NCBI RefSeq assembly: GCF_936928535.1
Contig: NZ_CAKZHY010000121.1
Location: forward strand, 1-64,000
DNA: 64,000 bases
Reading direction: 5' to 3'
Source: an uncultured Bradyrhizobium sp.
Lineage (GTDB): Bacteria > Pseudomonadota > Alphaproteobacteria > Rhizobiales > Xanthobacteraceae
A model generated the notes under the pieces. The model was given only the letters and a program-made list of their open reading frames with translations. It had not been told where the DNA came from and ran no database searches. This document shows positions 16,052 to 24,996 of this stretch, piece after piece; position 1 is the first letter of the stretch, and each line of letters starts with the position of its first letter. A program made the translations under genes and the position numbers.

Positions 16052-18304
16052 ATGCAGTGGAGCCTGCTCCGACCGGTCGGTCTTGTCCCCGCGGCGCTTG
16101 TCCTCACCACGATGGCCGCCAGCGCAGAGGGCGGTAAATCGGCCGGTCCCTCCGAATTCCTGCTGGTGACGCAGATCGTGCTGCTGATCGCGGTGGGGCG
16201 CGGCCTCGGCGAGATCATGCAGCGCATCGGCCAGCCCTCGGTGATCGGCGAATTGCTCGCGGGCATCATCTTGGGGCCCTCGCTGTTCGGCTGGATCTGG
16301 CCGGAGGCGCAAGCCGCGATCTTTCCGAAAACACCCGAGCAGAAGGCAATGCTCGACGGCATCGCGCAAGTGGGCATCCTGCTGCTGCTTCTGCTCACCG
16401 GCATGGAGACCGATCTCAAGCTGGTGAAGAAGGTCGGCAAGGCCGCGATCGCGATCTCGATCGCCGGCATCCTCGTGCCCTTCGCCTGCGGCTTTGCGCT
16501 CGGCGAATTCCTGCCCGAAGCGTTGCTGCCGAGGCCCGAGCAGCGTCTCGTCGCCTCGCTGTTCATGGGCACGGCGCTGTCGATCTCTTCCGTGAAGATC
16601 GTCGCCGTGGTCGTGCGCGAGATGAACTTCATGCGCCGCAATGTCGGCCAGATCATCGTTGCAACCGCTATCATCGACGACACCATCGGTTGGATCATCA
16701 TCGCGGTGATCTTCAGCCTCGCTTCGCAAGGCACGCTGGATATCGCTTCGGTTGCCAAGGCCGTGCTGGGCACGCTCGTCTTCCTCGCCGTCAGCTTCAC
16801 CATCGGCCGCCGGCTGGCGTTTCAGCTGATCCGCTGGGCCAATGACAACCTTGTCAGTGCGGCCGCTGTGATCACCGTCATTCTGCTGTTGATGGGCGTG
16901 ATGGCGCTGATCACCCATGCGATCGGCGTGCACACCGTGCTTGGGGCCTTCGTCGCCGGCATTCTGGTCGGGGAGTCGCCGATCCTGACGCGGCAGATCG
17001 ACGAGCGCCTGCGCGGGCTGATCTCGAGCTTCTTCATGCCGGTGTTCTTTGGCCTCGCCGGCCTCAGCGCCGATCTCTCGGTGCTGCGCGATCCCAGCCT
17101 TTTGATGCTCACGGGCCTTCTGGTCGTGATCGCCAGCGTCGGCAAGTTCGGCGGCGCCTTTGTCGGCGGCACTGTCGGCGGCCTGAGCACGCGGGAGTCG
17201 CTGGCGCTGGCGAGCGGCATGAATGCGCGCGGCTCGACCGAGGTCATCATCGCCACCATCGGCCTTTCCATCGGCGTGCTCAGCCAGAACCTGTTCACGA
17301 TGATCGTGACGATGGCGATCGTGACCACGATGGCGATGCCGCCGATGCTGCGCGCGGCGCTGGCGGAGCTGCCGATGAGCAAGGAGGAGAAGGAGCGGCT
17401 GGAGCGGGAGGAGTTCGAGAAGCGCGGCTTCGTCGCCAATCTCGAACGTCCGCTGCTGGCCGTGGACGAAAGCGTCAACGCCACTTTCGCTGCTCACATC
17501 GCGGGCTTGATCGCCGGCATGCGTGGTTTTCCGGTGACCGTGCTGCACATCGGCAAGCGCGCGAAGGAGCAGGCTGAGGAGGAGAGCCACGAGGCCGTGG
17601 TGAAGAAGGCCGCCGAAACCGTCTCCGCGAATGCCGAGGGCGACACCGGCAGCGTCGACGTCGTCACCCGTGCCAGACGCGCGGAGCTTGGCGAGACCAT
17701 CGCCGACGAAGCGCGTAAGGGCTTTGATCTCCTCGTCGTCGGCGTCGACAAGGTTGCCGCAAAGGATCGCTTCGATCGCAAGATCGAGGACATCGCCGCC
17801 AAGTTCGAGGGGCCGCTCGCAATCGTCGCCGCCAAGGGCAAGCATTTGAAGCAGCCGGTGCCTGATAGCCTCAACATCCTCGTTCCCGTCTCCGGCAGTA
17901 CTGTCTCCAAGCGCGGCGCGGAGGTCGCCGTCGCGCTGACGCAGGCCGGGTCAGGCTCGCTGCGCGTGATCTATGTGGCGACGACGCGCGACAAGGGCGC
18001 GCAGCGCGGCGCCTCTCGCGGCCTCGGTCAGGAAGCCGGCATCCTGAAGGACGCGAGCGATCTCGCCGCGCGCTACGACGTCGACATCACCACCACGCTG
18101 CGCGTGAACCGGGCGCCGGAGGCGGCGATCCTGCGCGAGATCGAGACCACGGACGTCGATCTCGTCGTCATGGGCGTCGACCGCATCCAGGCCGATCACC
18201 TCTCCTTCGGCGGCGTCGCCGATGCGGTGCTCAGGCAGTCGAAAGTCTCGGTGCTGCTGGTCTCGAGCGGCGAGGCGCGGCAGGTGCCGAGCGAGAAGGC
18301 CTAG
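16052..18304 (+). CDS. CPA2-type cation:proton antiporter with Usp domains
   Basis: A 750-aa membrane protein. Residues about 1-430 hold roughly a dozen hydrophobic segments of the Na+/H+ exchanger (KefB/CPA2) domain, with motifs GELLAGIILGPS and TAIIDDTIGW. After a charged stretch (KEEKERLEREEF, about 445) come two cytoplasmic domains that look like universal stress protein folds (about 465-600 and 608-740, the latter with SVLLVSSGEA at its end). The start is supported by GGGGAAG eight bases upstream. Such fusions are thought to couple ion exchange to nucleotide binding. The ion carried is unknown. Confidence 0.9.
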   Translation: MQWSLLRPVGLVPAALVLTTMAASAEGGKSAGPSEFLLVTQIVLLIAVGRGLGEIMQRIGQPSVIGELLAGIILGPSLFGWIWPEAQAAIFPKTPEQKAMLDGIAQVGILLLLLLTGMETDLKLVKKVGKAAIAISIAGILVPFACGFALGEFLPEALLPRPEQRLVASLFMGTALSISSVKIVAVVVREMNFMRRNVGQIIVATAIIDDTIGWIIIAVIFSLASQGTLDIASVAKAVLGTLVFLAVSFTIGRRLAFQLIRWANDNLVSAAAVITVILLLMGVMALITHAIGVHTVLGAFVAGILVGESPILTRQIDERLRGLISSFFMPVFFGLAGLSADLSVLRDPSLLMLTGLLVVIASVGKFGGAFVGGTVGGLSTRESLALASGMNARGSTEVIIATIGLSIGVLSQNLFTMIVTMAIVTTMAMPPMLRAALAELPMSKEEKERLEREEFEKRGFVANLERPLLAVDESVNATFAAHIAGLIAGMRGFPVTVLHIGKRAKEQAEEESHEAVVKKAAETVSANAEGDTGSVDVVTRARRAELGETIADEARKGFDLLVVGVDKVAAKDRFDRKIEDIAAKFEGPLAIVAAKGKHLKQPVPDSLNILVPVSGSTVSKRGAEVAVALTQAGSGSLRVIYVATTRDKGAQRGASRGLGQEAGILKDASDLAARYDVDITTTLRVNRAPEAAILREIETTDVDLVVMGVDRIQADHLSFGGVADAVLRQSKVSVLLVSSGEARQVPSEKA

Positions 18305-18325
18305 ATAACGGCGCTCACCCTCTCC

Positions 18326-18415
18326 GCCGTCATTGCGACGAGCCCTTGCGACGAAGCAATCCAAACTGCCTCCTCGGAGGGACTCTGGATTGCTTCGCTG
18401 CGCTCGCAATGACGG
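18326..18415. repeat. palindromic intergenic repeat, family 1, copy C
   Basis: Arms GCCGTCATTGCGA... and the matching ...CGCAATGACGG, inner arms GCAATCCA / TGGATTGC, same plan as the copies at 5725 and 13170. It lies between the converging antiporter and RND genes. Confidence 0.9.
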
Positions 18416-18536
18416 AGACGCACACGGCCCATGATGCCATTATGCACCTGTTTTGCCCGACGCCACAAGCTATTTTCTGTAAAAACGAAATTCCTCGTGC
18501 TATCCCAATCCCATCCCTACTGTGCATGGGGTTGTT

Positions 18537-21500
18537 TTACGACTTCACCTCCACCGGCTGGCCCTTCGGCGCCTTCTTCGAGGCGCGCCAGTTCTCGAAG
18601 CGCTGCACCACCACGAAGAAGGCCGGCACGAACAGCACCGCGAGGCAGGTCGAGGCCAGCATGCCCGAGAACACGGTGATGCCGATCGACTTGCGCGCGC
18701 TGGCGCCGGCGCCGGTCGCGATCACCAGCGGCACCACGCCGAGGATGAAGGCGAACGACGTCATCAGGATCGGGCGGAAGCGGGCGCGCGCGGCCTCGAT
18801 CGCACTTTCCAGCACCGGCTTGCCGTCGCGGTTATGCAGCTCGAGCCCGACCTCGACGATCAGGATCGCGTTCTTGGCCGACAGCGCGATCAAGAGGATC
18901 AGGCCGATCTGGCAATAGAGGTTGTTGTCGATCTTGAGACCGGACAGGATCAGCGTCGGCCCGAGTAGCGACAGCGGCACGGCGAGGATCACCGAGATCG
19001 GCGCGTACCAGCTCTCATACTGGCCGGCGAGCACCAGATAGACCAGCAGCATGGCAAGGCCGAACACCCAGTAGATCTGGTTGGAGACCGCCTTCTCCTG
19101 GTAGGACATCGCGGTCCATTCGTAGCCGGTGCCCGGTGGCAGCGTCTTGTCGCCGATCTCCTCCATCAACTTCAAGGACTGGCCGGACGAATAGCCCTGC
19201 GCCGGCAGGCCGACGATGGTGGAGGACGGGTAGAGATTGTAGAGGCTGATCAGCGACGGTCCCGTCACCGGCGTGATGGTGGCCACCGTGCCGATCGGGA
19301 TCATGTCGCCGTTCTGGTTGCGCACCTGCATGTTGGCGATGTCGCGCTCGGTGACGCGGAATGCCGGATCGGCCTGGGTGTAGACCTGGAACACCCGGCC
19401 GAACTTGTTGAACTGGTTGACGTAGGACGAGCCGAGATAGGTCGACAGCGCCGAGAACACCGCATCCGTCGTCACATGCAGCGTCTGGGTCTTGATGCGG
19501 TCGATCTCGACATTGAATTGCGGCACCGACGAGCGGAACGAGGACGAGACCCGTTGCAGCGCGCTCTGGCTCTGTGCATTGGAGACCATCGCGCCGGTGA
19601 TGGCCTGCAGCTTGGCGAAATCGCTGTTGCCGTCGCGCAGCTCGACCTGCATCGAGAAGCCGGCCGCGTTGCCGATGCCCTGGATCGGCGGCGGCGGCAG
19701 CACCAGCGTGCGCGCCTCCATGATGGTGGCGACCCTGTCGTTGAGGCCGTAGACCAGCGAGCGCAGGTCCTCGCCCTTGCCGCGCGCGTTCCAGTCCTTC
19801 AGGATGATGTAGGCGACACCGGCATTGGCAAGGCTCGCGCTGTTGTCGAGCGCGGAGATGCCGGCGATGGTGATCACCTGCTGGACGCCGGGCGTGTCCT
19901 TGATGATATCGGCGGCCTTGTCGAGCACCCTCTGGGTTCGCTCGAGTGAGGCGCCATCGGGGAGCTGCACGGCTGCGATCAAATAGCCCTGGTCCTCGAT
20001 CGGCAGGAAGCCGGTCGGGACCCGCGACAGACCGTAGCCGCTGAGCCCGATCACGAGAAGCGCGAATGCCACCGACACGGTCGCGTGCTTCACCAGAAAT
20101 GTGATCAGCCGAGTATAGCCCCGCTCGACCTTGTCATAGACGGCGTTGAATCCGCGGTAGAAGAAATTGCGCTTTTCCGGCGGCACCGCCGGCCGCAGCC
20201 ACAGCGCGCATTGCGTCGGCTTCAGGGTTGCCGCGTTGATGGCGGACAACAGCGCGGTCGCCGCGATCACCAGCGCGAATTGCGAATAGATGCGGCCGGT
20301 GAGGCCGGCGAGGAACGAGGCCGGCAGGAACACCGAGATCAACACCAGGGTGATGCCGACGATCGGGGCGAACAGCTGGTCCATCGCCCTGATCGCGGCG
20401 TCGTGCCCGTTCATGCCCTGCTCGATATTGTGGGCCGCGCCTTCCACCACGACGATGGCGTCGTCGACGACGATGCCGATCGCGAGCACGATCGCAAACA
20501 GCGTCGACATGTTGATGGTGAAGCCGAGCGCCGCCATCGCGGCGAAGGCGCCGATGATGGTGACAGGCACCGTGGTCGCGGGCACCAGCATTGCGCGCCA
20601 GTCCTGCAGGAACACCAGGATCACGACCAGCACGAGGAGGCCGGCCTCGATCAGGGTCATATAGACCTCGTGCACCGAGGCGTTGACGAATTTCGTGGTG
20701 TCGAATGGCGTGTCGTACTTGATGCCCTCAGGAAAGCGCTTGGCGAGCTCGACCATCTTCTTCTCGACGGCCTGCTCGACTTGAAGCGCATTGGCGCCGG
20801 GCGACTGGAACACGCCGATGCCGGTGGCGGGCTGCTTGTTCAGCGAAAAGATCTGGCTGTAGGTCTGCGCGCCGAGCTCGACCGAGCCGACGTCGCGTAC
20901 GCGCGTGACGTCGCCGCTTGTGCCGGTCTTGACGATGATGTTCTCGAACTGGCTGGTGTCGTCGAGCCGGCCGTTGACGTTGAGCGTGTACTGGAACGCC
21001 TGTCCGGGCGGTGTCGGCGGCGCGCCGACCTGTCCGGCCGAGACCTGCTGGCTCTGCTGCTGGATCGCCTGGATGACGTCCTGCGGCACCAGCCCGCGCG
21101 CCTGCAGCTTGTTCGGATCGAGCCAGATCCGCATGGAATACTGGCCGGCGCCGAACACCGTGACGTTGCCGACGCCGGGCAGGCGGGAGAGCTCGTCGCG
21201 AATGTTGATGGTGGCGTAGTTGCTCAGGTAAAGACTGTCGAACCGGGAGTCCGGCGAGGTCAGCGTCACGAACAGCAGGATCGAGGTCGATTTCTTCTGA
21301 ACGGTGACGCCCTGGTTCTGCACGGACTGCGGCAATTGCGACAGCGCGCTGGAGACGCGGTTCTGCACCAGCACCTGCGCGAAATTCAGATCCGTTCCGA
21401 TCTTGAAGGTCACTGTCAGCGTGTAGGTGCCGTCGGAGCCGCTGTAGGACTGCATGTAGAGCATGTCCTCGACGCCGTTGACCTGTTGCTCGATCGGCAA

Positions 21501-21689
21501 GGCAACCGTGTCGATCACGGTCTTGGCGCTGGCGCCGGGATAGCGCGTCGTCACCTGCACCGTCGGCGGCACCACGTCGGGATATTGCGCGATCGCGAGG
21601 TTGAACAGCGCCACGCCGCCGATCAGGATCATCAGGAGCGCGATGACGTTCGAGAGGACCGGCCGCTCGATGAAGAATTTGGAGATCAT
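18537..21689 (-). CDS. RND multidrug efflux pump, HAE1 family inner-membrane subunit
   Basis: A 1050-aa AcrB/MexB-type proton-driven transporter that moves drugs or other hydrophobic compounds from the periplasm through an outer-membrane channel. The N-terminus MISKFFIERPVLSNVIALL, the paired aspartates of transmembrane helix 4 (GIVVDDAIVVVE, about residue 408) and the two large periplasmic loops are all as expected, and the length is full. It lies 10 nt after the adaptor gene. No outer-membrane channel gene and no TetR regulator are adjacent, so a channel must be supplied from elsewhere. Confidence 0.96.
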   Translation of the reverse strand: MISKFFIERPVLSNVIALLMILIGGVALFNLAIAQYPDVVPPTVQVTTRYPGASAKTVIDTVALPIEQQVNGVEDMLYMQSYSGSDGTYTLTVTFKIGTDLNFAQVLVQNRVSSALSQLPQSVQNQGVTVQKKSTSILLFVTLTSPDSRFDSLYLSNYATINIRDELSRLPGVGNVTVFGAGQYSMRIWLDPNKLQARGLVPQDVIQAIQQQSQQVSAGQVGAPPTPPGQAFQYTLNVNGRLDDTSQFENIIVKTGTSGDVTRVRDVGSVELGAQTYSQIFSLNKQPATGIGVFQSPGANALQVEQAVEKKMVELAKRFPEGIKYDTPFDTTKFVNASVHEVYMTLIEAGLLVLVVILVFLQDWRAMLVPATTVPVTIIGAFAAMAALGFTINMSTLFAIVLAIGIVVDDAIVVVEGAAHNIEQGMNGHDAAIRAMDQLFAPIVGITLVLISVFLPASFLAGLTGRIYSQFALVIAATALLSAINAATLKPTQCALWLRPAVPPEKRNFFYRGFNAVYDKVERGYTRLITFLVKHATVSVAFALLVIGLSGYGLSRVPTGFLPIEDQGYLIAAVQLPDGASLERTQRVLDKAADIIKDTPGVQQVITIAGISALDNSASLANAGVAYIILKDWNARGKGEDLRSLVYGLNDRVATIMEARTLVLPPPPIQGIGNAAGFSMQVELRDGNSDFAKLQAITGAMVSNAQSQSALQRVSSSFRSSVPQFNVEIDRIKTQTLHVTTDAVFSALSTYLGSSYVNQFNKFGRVFQVYTQADPAFRVTERDIANMQVRNQNGDMIPIGTVATITPVTGPSLISLYNLYPSSTIVGLPAQGYSSGQSLKLMEEIGDKTLPPGTGYEWTAMSYQEKAVSNQIYWVFGLAMLLVYLVLAGQYESWYAPISVILAVPLSLLGPTLILSGLKIDNNLYCQIGLILLIALSAKNAILIVEVGLELHNRDGKPVLESAIEAARARFRPILMTSFAFILGVVPLVIATGAGASARKSIGITVFSGMLASTCLAVLFVPAFFVVVQRFENWRASKKAPKGQPVEVKS

Positions 21690-21699
21690 GGCTGGCGCC

Positions 21700-22893
21700 T
21701 CACTTGCTCGAGGCCTGCGGTTGCTCGATCTTGGTCAGTTGCGGATCAATCTTCTGGCCCGGGATCACGCGCAGCAGCCCCGCAATGACCACGCGGTCGT
21801 CAGGCTGCAAGCCGCTCTCGATCACGCGCAGGCCATTGTCGGCGGGACCGGTCTGCACCTTGCGCTGTTCGACCACGTTGTCCTTGTTGGCCACCAGCAG
21901 ATAGCGCCCGCCCTGGTCGCTACCGAGCGCGGTGTCGGGGACGAGCAGGGCGTTCTTGTCCTGGTCGAAGGGCACGCGGACCCGGACGAAATAGCCTGGC
22001 AGCAGCACCCTGTTGGCGTTGGGGACGACGCCGCGCACGGCGAGCGTGCCGGTCGATGAATTCAGCGTCGGCGCGACATAGTCGAGCCTGCCTTCATGCG
22101 GATAGCCGGTCTCGGTCTGGAGGCCGACCTCGATCGGGAATTGCTTGAGGTCGGCGGGGGTCAGTCCGCGGCGTTGCGCCTCGGCGCGGATGCGCAGCAC
22201 ATCCTGCTCGTTGACGGTGAAGTTGACCCAGATCGGGTCCATCGCAACAATGGTCGCAAGCTGCGTCGGGGAGGAGGCGCCGACGAGCTCGCCGATCGAG
22301 ACCATGTGCGCGCTGACGATGCCGTCGAACGGCGCGCTCACCTTGGTGTAGCTGTAGTTGAGCTCGGCGATCCTGGTGTTGGCCTGAGCCTGCTGCAGGT
22401 TGGCCTGGGCGTTGTCGCGGGTCGACGTCGAGGTATCGAGCGTCGCCTGCGAGACGGCCTGGCGTTGCACCAGATCGACCTGCCGCTTGTAGTCGGCCTC
22501 AGCCTGCCTGAGCGAGGCCTGCGCTCCGGCCTCGGCAGCCTGCGCTTGGTCGAGCTTCAGCTTGTAGGTCTCGGGCTCGATCGTGAACAGCTGGGTGCCC
22601 TGCTTGACGAAGGTGCCGTCGGTGTAGTCGATCGTTTGCAGAAAGCCCTGCACGCGTGCGACGAGATCGACGCTCTTGATCGGCGCGGTGTTGCCGGTTG
22701 CCTCGACATAGCGCGTGACAGGGCGCTGCACGGGTGTGGCGACATCGACCTTCGGTGGCGGCGGCGCCACAAAGGTGTTCTTGTCCTCGCAGCCTGCCAG
22801 CACCATCGAGGCCGCCGCGGCGGCCAGGGCCCGCCCAATATGTTTCCGCGCGCCGCGAAATCGTGCGGGACGGACGGGATACGCTGAGGTCAT
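21700..22893 (-). CDS. RND efflux periplasmic adaptor, lipoprotein
   Basis: A 397-aa membrane-fusion protein of the AcrA/MexA family that links the RND pump to the outer-membrane channel. The start MTSAYPVRPARF was chosen since it yields a proper signal with lipobox LAGC (Cys35). The longer frame to 22968 adds residues ahead of it. Domains: biotinyl-lipoyl hairpin halves around 70-105 and 190-225 flanking a coiled coil, then beta-barrel and membrane-proximal regions. Operon with the pump gene 10 nt downstream. Confidence 0.95.
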   Translation of the reverse strand: MTSAYPVRPARFRGARKHIGRALAAAAASMVLAGCEDKNTFVAPPPPKVDVATPVQRPVTRYVEATGNTAPIKSVDLVARVQGFLQTIDYTDGTFVKQGTQLFTIEPETYKLKLDQAQAAEAGAQASLRQAEADYKRQVDLVQRQAVSQATLDTSTSTRDNAQANLQQAQANTRIAELNYSYTKVSAPFDGIVSAHMVSIGELVGASSPTQLATIVAMDPIWVNFTVNEQDVLRIRAEAQRRGLTPADLKQFPIEVGLQTETGYPHEGRLDYVAPTLNSSTGTLAVRGVVPNANRVLLPGYFVRVRVPFDQDKNALLVPDTALGSDQGGRYLLVANKDNVVEQRKVQTGPADNGLRVIESGLQPDDRVVIAGLLRVIPGQKIDPQLTKIEQPQASSK

Positions 22894-23215
22894 TCGGTGG
22901 CCCCCGATGGCTGACTGTCGGTGCGGCAGGCTACCAACAATTGCCTGACCGTGGAACACCATAGCCATGGCAGTTGCGGCCCTTGCACTGCAAACATCGG
23001 CGTGGCCTCTGACAGTTTTGCCATGACAAGCCGCTTTTCACTGCGCGCATGATCGACCAGAATTGTGTCAAAGGCCGTCCGACGGAAAATGAGAGCGGCC
23101 GGTGTCGACCCCGGCGCACATGCTGGGGCCTTGGATTTGCGAGCGCTGCATTTTCGCTGGTTCGGTCCGCAAAAGTTTTTGTCCCAACAACTGCGCAAAG
23201 TGTCTTTGCGTCAAA

Positions 23216-23233
23216 CTGACACAGCTTTGTCAC
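23216..23233 (+). promoter_or_regulatory. PHO-box-like direct repeat
   Basis: CTGACAC (23216-23222) and TTGTCAC (23227-23233) repeat with an 11-bp period and AGCT between them. Each differs by one base from the PhoB half-site CTGTCAY. The site ends 46 bp before the start codon of a secreted phosphoesterase, which makes phosphate-starvation control plausible. The rest of the 386-bp gap (22894-23279) shows no gene. Confidence 0.5.
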
Positions 23234-23279
23234 CCGTGATCGCTAGGGTCTCGCCGTCACTCCTTCGGGGCAAGCAAAG

Positions 23280-24980
23280 ATGAAATCCAAATTTTTGACG
23301 TCGGCTGCGATTTTCGCGGCCGCGACGACACTTGCGTGCAGCATTCCGGTGCTAGCCAACGACTTCGATCGGGACCACGATGGCGATCATCGCCATCCGC
23401 ACATCATGCATACCGAGACGCCGATCAAGCATCTCGTGATCATCTTCAACGAGAACCGCTCGTTCGACCATTATTTCGCAACCTATCCGAATGCCGGCAA
23501 TCCGCCGGGCTCGATTCCCTTCGTGCCGAAGCCGCATACGCCGAAGGTCAACAATCTCGCCAACGCCAATTTGCTGGTGAACAACCCGAACAACAATCCG
23601 GCCAACGGCACCGGCGCAACCGATCCATTCCGGCTCGATCGCACCCAGGCCAATACGCGCTCGCAGAACCACGCCTATACGCCTGAGCAGCAGGCCGTCG
23701 ACAACGGCAAGGAAGATCTGTTCCCGAAATTCACCGGTCGCGGCACTGCCGGCGGCGCCGGCGCGTTTGGCACCAATGGCCAGGTGATGGGCTATTTCGA
23801 TGGTAACACCACCACGGCCATGTGGAATTACGCCCAGCATTTCTCCATGAGCGACAACGCCTGGACTGACACGTTTGGTCCGTCGTCCCCGGGTGCGCTC
23901 GAGGTGGTCTCGGGTCAAACCAACGGCGCCGTGAATATTGTCGGCGTGTCGACGCAGACCGTTCCCGATGGCCAGGGCGGCCTGACCCTGATCGGCGACA
24001 CCGATCCCGGCAACGACGTGTGCTCGAGCACGACCAGCACGGTCCTGATGAACGGCAAGAACATCGGCGATCTGCTCAACGACGAGCACATCAGCTGGGG
24101 CGGCTTCATGGGCGGCTTCGATCTGACGCTCAAGAATGCCAACGGCACGACGGGTTGCGCTCGGAGCACCCTGTCGACGGTCGTCGGTGCGGCCACCGCC
24201 GACTACATCCCGCACCACGCCTGGTTCCAGTACTACAAGTCGACCGCCAACCCGACCCATGCGCGACCGAGCTCGGTACGTGCGATCGGTCATACCCATG
24301 ATTTCAACGGCAAGGTCGATCCGGCCAACCACGCTTACGATCTCGAGGACTTCTATGCCGCGGTGAAGGCGGGCCATCTTCCGGCCGTCTCCTACATCAA
24401 GTTGTCGGCCTATCAGGACGGTCACGCCGGATATTCCGATCCGCTCGACGAGCAGGCCGGTACCGTCGAGGTGCTCAACTTCCTGCAGAAGCAGCCGGAA
24501 TGGCGCGAGACCGCGGTCATCATCACCTATGACGACTCCGACGGCTGGTACGACCACCAGTACGTCGCGCCGAAGAGCGCTTCGTATGATCAGACTGCCG
24601 ATCAGGTCAATGGTCCGGGCCTGTGCGGCCTCGGCGCCGGCAAGCAGCCGGCTCCGAACGGCCTCAACGGCAAGCCGGTAAACGGTCGCTGCGGTCCGGG
24701 CACCCGCATCCCCTTCATCGTGGTTTCGCCCTACGCCAAGAACAACCACGTGAGCCGCACCTACATCTCGCAGGCGTCCGTCGTGCGGTTCATCGAGGAC
24801 AATTGGCTGCACGGCAAGCGTCTGGGTGGCGGCTCCTTCGATGCGACCTCGGGATCGATCATAGACCTGTTCGACTTCGATCAGGATCACAGCCACGACT
24901 TCCGCACCGACGCGCTGTTCCTTGATCCGACCGCGGGCACGGTCATCGTCAGCCCGCCGGACGAACACCACCACCACTAG
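23280..24980 (+). CDS. secreted phosphoesterase, phospholipase C / acid phosphatase type
   Basis: A 566-aa exported enzyme with a signal peptide ending near ANDFD (residue 27). The mature part opens with a metal-type region (DRDHDGDHRHPHIMH) and then the family motif IIFNENRSFDHYFATYP, which carries the catalytic metal-binding Asn/Glu and the nucleophile region of the phosphoesterase (alkaline phosphatase-like) superfamily. A later DDSDGWYDHQ segment (about 420) is also typical. The C-terminus ends in four histidines. Substrate could be phospholipid, nucleotide or phosphoesters. A PHO-box-like site upstream fits phosphate scavenging. The next gene begins 16 nt after the stop. Confidence 0.9.
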   Translation: MKSKFLTSAAIFAAATTLACSIPVLANDFDRDHDGDHRHPHIMHTETPIKHLVIIFNENRSFDHYFATYPNAGNPPGSIPFVPKPHTPKVNNLANANLLVNNPNNNPANGTGATDPFRLDRTQANTRSQNHAYTPEQQAVDNGKEDLFPKFTGRGTAGGAGAFGTNGQVMGYFDGNTTTAMWNYAQHFSMSDNAWTDTFGPSSPGALEVVSGQTNGAVNIVGVSTQTVPDGQGGLTLIGDTDPGNDVCSSTTSTVLMNGKNIGDLLNDEHISWGGFMGGFDLTLKNANGTTGCARSTLSTVVGAATADYIPHHAWFQYYKSTANPTHARPSSVRAIGHTHDFNGKVDPANHAYDLEDFYAAVKAGHLPAVSYIKLSAYQDGHAGYSDPLDEQAGTVEVLNFLQKQPEWRETAVIITYDDSDGWYDHQYVAPKSASYDQTADQVNGPGLCGLGAGKQPAPNGLNGKPVNGRCGPGTRIPFIVVSPYAKNNHVSRTYISQASVVRFIEDNWLHGKRLGGGSFDATSGSIIDLFDFDQDHSHDFRTDALFLDPTAGTVIVSPPDEHHHH

Positions 24981-24996
24981 TCCGACAGGACGCCAT

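Noticed and set aside
15935..17845. 636-aa open frame on the minus strand
   Set aside because: Antisense to the antiporter gene with low-complexity His/Asp/Arg composition; no recognisable motif.
20085..21788. 567-aa open frame on the plus strand
   Set aside because: It is fully antisense to the RND pump gene and rich in Arg, His and Asp with no domain, as expected for a high-GC shadow frame.
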